Positions 4,788 through 7,470 of a stretch of 7,470 bases of DNA are shown in pieces. The stretch spans positions 1 through 7,470 of the forward strand of contig DBQX01000033.1 in NCBI GenBank assembly GCA_002305415.1, in the 5' to 3' direction. Within the stretch, counting starts at the first letter, position 1, and the number at the start of each line of letters is the position of its first letter. Below the pieces are notes generated by a model. That model did no database searches. It saw nothing but the letters and a program-made list of their open reading frames with translations, and was not told the DNA's origin. This stretch comes from Actinomycetales bacterium UBA1383 (GTDB lineage: Bacteria; Actinomycetota; Actinomycetes; Actinomycetales; Actinomycetaceae). The position numbers and the translations under genes are program-made.

Positions 4788-5993
4788 GTGCTGCCAACCG
4801 AGGCCGGGGCCCAGAGCGTGACGGTGCGCGAATCCCTCGCGGAGTCGCTGCGCCGCGGGACTCCGCTGGTCTGGGCACACGGCGACGGGCGGGAGCGCCG
4901 GGCCCTCCTCGGCTGGGGGGAGGCCCTCCGGGTGACCGCACGCGGCCCCGAGCGTTTCAACCGGTTGTCCGAGGCTTTCCGGGCCTTCGCAGCCGGCCGC
5001 GCCGAGCCGGCCCTCGCGTTCGCGGCCCTCACCTTCGCGTCCGACTCGGAGGCCGAGTCCGTGCTCGTCGTCCCCGAGGTTGTGGGCCGCTGGCACCGGG
5101 GCAAGCTGGAACTTCCCCCGGGAGCCCTCGAGCTGCTGCCCGAGCCCGCCGAGCCCGGGGAGTTCGAGGAACTCGACTTCGCGGCCGGGGCCCTCACACG
5201 CGAGCAGTACCGTCGTGCCGTCGCCCGCGCCGTGGAGCTCATCGAGGCCGGTGAGGTGGAGAAGGTCGTCCTCGCGCGCGACCTGCTCGCCACGGGGAGC
5301 CGGCCCATCGACGTCGCGACCGTCCTGGCGCGCCTCCAGGGCGCGAACCCCGAGTCGTGGACCTTCCACGTCGACGGCACGTTCGGCTCCAGTCCCGAGC
5401 TGCTCGTCGCGGTGCACGGCGAGACCGTGTATTCCCGGGTGCTCGCCGGCTCCGCGCCGGTGACCGGCCGGCCGGAGGGGGACACCGCCGCAGCCCGCGC
5501 CCTCATGGCGAGCGCCAAGAACACGATGGAGCACGCCTACGCGGCCCGGTCCGTCTCCGCGCGCCTCGCCGCGGTGGCCGACGTCGTCATCGGGCGCCCC
5601 GAGGTTCTCCGCCTCCCGACGATCATGCACCTCTCGACAGAGGTGACCGGCACCCTGCACCGGCCGCTCTCCGCGCTGGAGGTCGCCGGCCTGGTCCACC
5701 CGTCTGCCGCTGTCTGCGGCACACCCACCGCACGCGCCGCCGAGCTGATCGCCGAACTGGAGGGCCTCGACCGCGGGCGCTACGCCGGCCCCGTCGGCTG
5801 GGTGGACGCGGCGGGGAACGGCCAGTTCGCCCTCGCGCTGCGGTCCGGCCAGATCGCGCCCGACGGCTGCTCGGTCCGGCTCTTCGCTGGCGGCGGCATC
5901 GTCCGCGGCTCCGTGCCCACCGATGAGCTCGCCGAGACGGCCCAGAAGTTCCTCCCGATGTACCAGGCGCTCTCGCCCGTTCCCCAGCCGTGA
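4788..5993 (+). CDS. menF: Isochorismate synthase (MenF/EntC family)
   Basis: This enzyme converts chorismate to isochorismate, the entry step of menaquinone synthesis, using Mg2+. With the GTG at 4788 the product is 401 aa, normal for the family. The chorismate-binding domain fills the C-terminal two thirds. EVEKVVLARDL (156-166) holds Lys159, the likely general base that activates water. LAGSAPVTGRPEGD (219-232) is the substrate-binding loop, NTMEHA (245-250) carries Glu248, and HLSTEVTGTL (281-290) carries Glu285. HPSAAVCGTPT (304-314), RYAGPVGWVD (331-340) and LFAGGGIVRGSVPTDELAETAQK (365-387) follow in the usual order. The frame is open far upstream, and an ATG at 4698 is in frame. That start has no SD, adds a low-complexity extension and would place the TAATCT promoter element inside the gene, so GTG 4788 is preferred. 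The TGA overlaps the menC start. The menaquinone setting favours MenF over a siderophore EntC role. Some annotators name it entC. Confidence 0.92.
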   Translation: MLPTEAGAQSVTVRESLAESLRRGTPLVWAHGDGRERRALLGWGEALRVTARGPERFNRLSEAFRAFAAGRAEPALAFAALTFASDSEAESVLVVPEVVGRWHRGKLELPPGALELLPEPAEPGEFEELDFAAGALTREQYRRAVARAVELIEAGEVEKVVLARDLLATGSRPIDVATVLARLQGANPESWTFHVDGTFGSSPELLVAVHGETVYSRVLAGSAPVTGRPEGDTAAARALMASAKNTMEHAYAARSVSARLAAVADVVIGRPEVLRLPTIMHLSTEVTGTLHRPLSALEVAGLVHPSAAVCGTPTARAAELIAELEGLDRGRYAGPVGWVDAAGNGQFALALRSGQIAPDGCSVRLFAGGGIVRGSVPTDELAETAQKFLPMYQALSPVPQP

Positions 5994-6943
5994 CCGTCGC
6001 CGTCTACTCGACCCCGCTGCGCGCCCGCTTCCGTGGCCTCTCCACCCGGGACGGCGTTTTGCTGCGGGGCCCCGCGGGGTGGGCGGAGTTCTCCCCCTTC
6101 TGGGACTACGACGCCGCCGAGTCCCTGCCGTGGCTCCGGGCCGCCGTCGAGTCCGCCACCCGCGGGCACCCCGCTCCCGTCCGGGACTCCATCCCGGTGA
6201 ACGTGACGGTCCCCGCCGTCGGTCCGGACCGTGCCCGGGCCATCGTGGCCGCGTCCGGGTGCCGCACCGCGAAGGTGAAGGTGGCCGAGCCGGGGCAGGA
6301 CCTCGACGACGACGTCGCCCGCGTCGCGGCGGTGCGCGCCGCCCTCGGGCCCGCGGGCCGGGTGCGGATCGACGCCAACGGGGGCTGGGACGTGGCCACC
6401 GCCGTCGCCGCGCTGCCCGTGCTCGACCGGGCGTCCGGGGGGCTCGAGTACGCCGAGCAGCCCTGCCGCACCGTGGCAGAGCTCGCCGCCGTCCGCCGCG
6501 CCGTCGCCGTGCCGATCGCGGCGGACGAGTCGGTCCGCCGCGCCGCCGACCCGTTCGAGGTCAGGCGCGCGGGCGCCGCGGACGTCGTGGTGCTGAAGGT
6601 GCAGCCACTCGGCGGGGTGCGGGCCTGCCTCGACCTGGCGGAGGGACTCGGACTGCCGGTGGTGGTCTCCTCCGCGCTGGAGAGTTCCGTGGGGATCGCG
6701 ATGGGCGTCGCGCTCGCCGCGGCCCTCCCGGAACTCCCGTACGACTGCGGGCTCGCCACCGTCCAGCTCTTCGAACGGGACGTCACGCGCAACCCCCTCC
6801 TCCCCGTCAACGGGGAACTCCCGGTGCGTCCCGCCGTGCCGGATGACCTCGCGCCGGCGCCCGAGGCCACTGCTGCCCGGTGGCGGGAGCGGCTCGCGGA
6901 CGTCGCCCGCCGCGGTGGCATCGACCTCGAGGCCCTCGCATGA
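5990..6943 (+). CDS. menC: o-Succinylbenzoate synthase
   Basis: MenC dehydrates SHCHC to o-succinylbenzoate and belongs to the enolase superfamily. The 317-aa product shows the full barrel chemistry set: KVK at residues 95-97, with Lys97 the likely catalytic base of the KxK motif; metal ligands Asp128 (RIDAN), Glu156 (EYAEQP) and Asp179 (AADES); and the opposite-face Lys203 (VLKVQP). The short N-terminal capping domain (residues ~1-80) and the length match the actinobacterial MenC type, which is shorter than many muconate-lactonising relatives. The GTG start at 5990-5992 overlaps the menF stop as GTGA. No good Shine-Dalgarno is visible upstream, so translation is probably coupled to menF. Promiscuous N-acylamino acid racemase activity is known in some MenC relatives but is not suggested by this context. 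Confidence 0.93.
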   Translation: MTVAVYSTPLRARFRGLSTRDGVLLRGPAGWAEFSPFWDYDAAESLPWLRAAVESATRGHPAPVRDSIPVNVTVPAVGPDRARAIVAASGCRTAKVKVAEPGQDLDDDVARVAAVRAALGPAGRVRIDANGGWDVATAVAALPVLDRASGGLEYAEQPCRTVAELAAVRRAVAVPIAADESVRRAADPFEVRRAGAADVVVLKVQPLGGVRACLDLAEGLGLPVVVSSALESSVGIAMGVALAAALPELPYDCGLATVQLFERDVTRNPLLPVNGELPVRPAVPDDLAPAPEATAARWRERLADVARRGGIDLEALA

Positions 6944-7470
6944 GCGCGACCGCCGCCGCCCGCGCGATCGTCACGGCCCTCGCCGCGGCCGGGGTGCGCG
7001 ACGTCGTGGTGTCGCCCGGCTCCCGCTCGGCGCCGTTCGCCTACGCCGTCGCGGGGGCCGAGGAGGCGGGCTGGCTGCGTGCCCACGTCCGCCTGGACGA
7101 GCGCGGCGCCGGCTTCATGGCCGTCGGCCTCGCCCGGGCCGCGCACCGCGGGGGCGCGCCCCGGCCCGTCGCCGTGGTGACGACGTCCGGCACGGCCGTG
7201 GCGAACCTCCACCCCGCGGTCCTGGAGGCCTCCCACTCCGGGCTGCCACTCGTGCTCGTCACCGCCGACCGTCCCCATGAGTTCCGCGGCACGGGCGCGA
7301 ACCAGACCACGACGCAGTCCGGCATCTTCGGCCCGGCGGTTCGCGCCGCGCTGGACCTCCCCGCCGGCGTCCCGGCCGCCGCCGTGCCGGGCCACGTCAC
7401 CCGGCTCGTCGCGGCCGCGCTCGGGACGATCAGCAGCGATCCCGGCCCGGTCCACCTGAACGTCGCGCTG
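6940..7470 (+). CDS. menD: SEPHCHC synthase, N-terminal part (runs off the window)
   Basis: MenD is a thiamine-diphosphate enzyme that decarboxylates 2-oxoglutarate and adds the resulting succinyl semialdehyde unit to isochorismate, giving SEPHCHC. The window holds 177 codons of a protein usually ~550-600 aa, open to the last base. The segment is the N-terminal ThDP-binding (PYR) domain. It shows VVVSPGSRSAPFA (residues ~22-34), LDERGAGFMAVGLARA (52-67) with Glu54 as the residue that activates the ThDP ring, VVTTSGTAVANLHPAVLEAS (79-98), and VLVTADRPHEFRGTGANQTT (105-124), all characteristic of MenD. The ATG at 6940-6942 overlaps the menC stop as ATGA. A GAGG Shine-Dalgarno lies at 6929-6932, seven bases upstream. 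The gene is third in the menF-menC-menD operon. Confidence 0.95.
   Translation, partial: MSATAAARAIVTALAAAGVRDVVVSPGSRSAPFAYAVAGAEEAGWLRAHVRLDERGAGFMAVGLARAAHRGGAPRPVAVVTTSGTAVANLHPAVLEASHSGLPLVLVTADRPHEFRGTGANQTTTQSGIFGPAVRAALDLPAGVPAAAVPGHVTRLVAAALGTISSDPGPVHLNVAL

Noticed and set aside
2287..4941. 884-codon minus-strand open frame crossing the transposase, the repeats and menB
   Set aside because: It is antisense to the transposase and in a different frame from menB, both of which have clear family signatures. Its composition is Arg/Gly/Pro-rich, as in GC-driven shadow frames.

Overview
The window is about 70% G+C by eye. It carries menaquinone (vitamin K2) genes of the actinobacterial type, TANNNT-type -10 elements sitting almost directly on GTG start codons, and an IS1634-family transposase. 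Together these point to a high-GC actinobacterium, probably of the Micrococcales (Cellulomonas/Georgenia-like). The genus is an inference and cannot be fixed from this sequence alone.

Layout from left to right. (1) Positions 1-531 hold the 3' part of a TetR-family regulator that begins outside the window. (2) Positions 611-1651 encode a DUF3048 (YerB-like) lipoprotein. (3) Positions 1652-3734 form a convergent intergenic region between that lipoprotein gene and menB. It contains an array of G-rich 51-bp tandem repeats, interrupted by a complete 1773-bp insertion sequence (1856-3628) with 14-bp perfect terminal inverted repeats and an intact 546-aa DDE transposase. The IS is bracketed by a 27-bp perfect direct repeat. 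Removing the IS and one repeat copy restores exactly four 51-bp units (204 bp), so this looks like a long target-site duplication. (4) Positions 3735-4676 on the minus strand are menB. (5) Positions 4677-4787 are a divergent promoter region. (6) From 4788 to the right edge lies the tightly packed operon menF-menC-menD on the plus strand, joined by 4-base start/stop overlaps. menD runs off the window.

How the genes work together: MenF makes isochorismate from chorismate. MenD adds a succinyl semialdehyde unit from 2-oxoglutarate with ThDP to give SEPHCHC. MenC dehydrates SHCHC to o-succinylbenzoate. MenB cyclises o-succinylbenzoyl-CoA to 1,4-dihydroxy-2-naphthoyl-CoA. MenH, MenE, MenA and the final methyltransferase are not in this window. 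The menB and menFCD transcription units diverge from one 111-bp region.

The genes themselves are ordinary. The parts worth a second look are the 51-bp array, which abuts the menB stop codon and can fold into a small hairpin in each unit, the long direct repeat made or exposed by the IS, and a 12-base promoter-like block shared by menB and the transposase gene. I did not find a clearly new multi-gene system.
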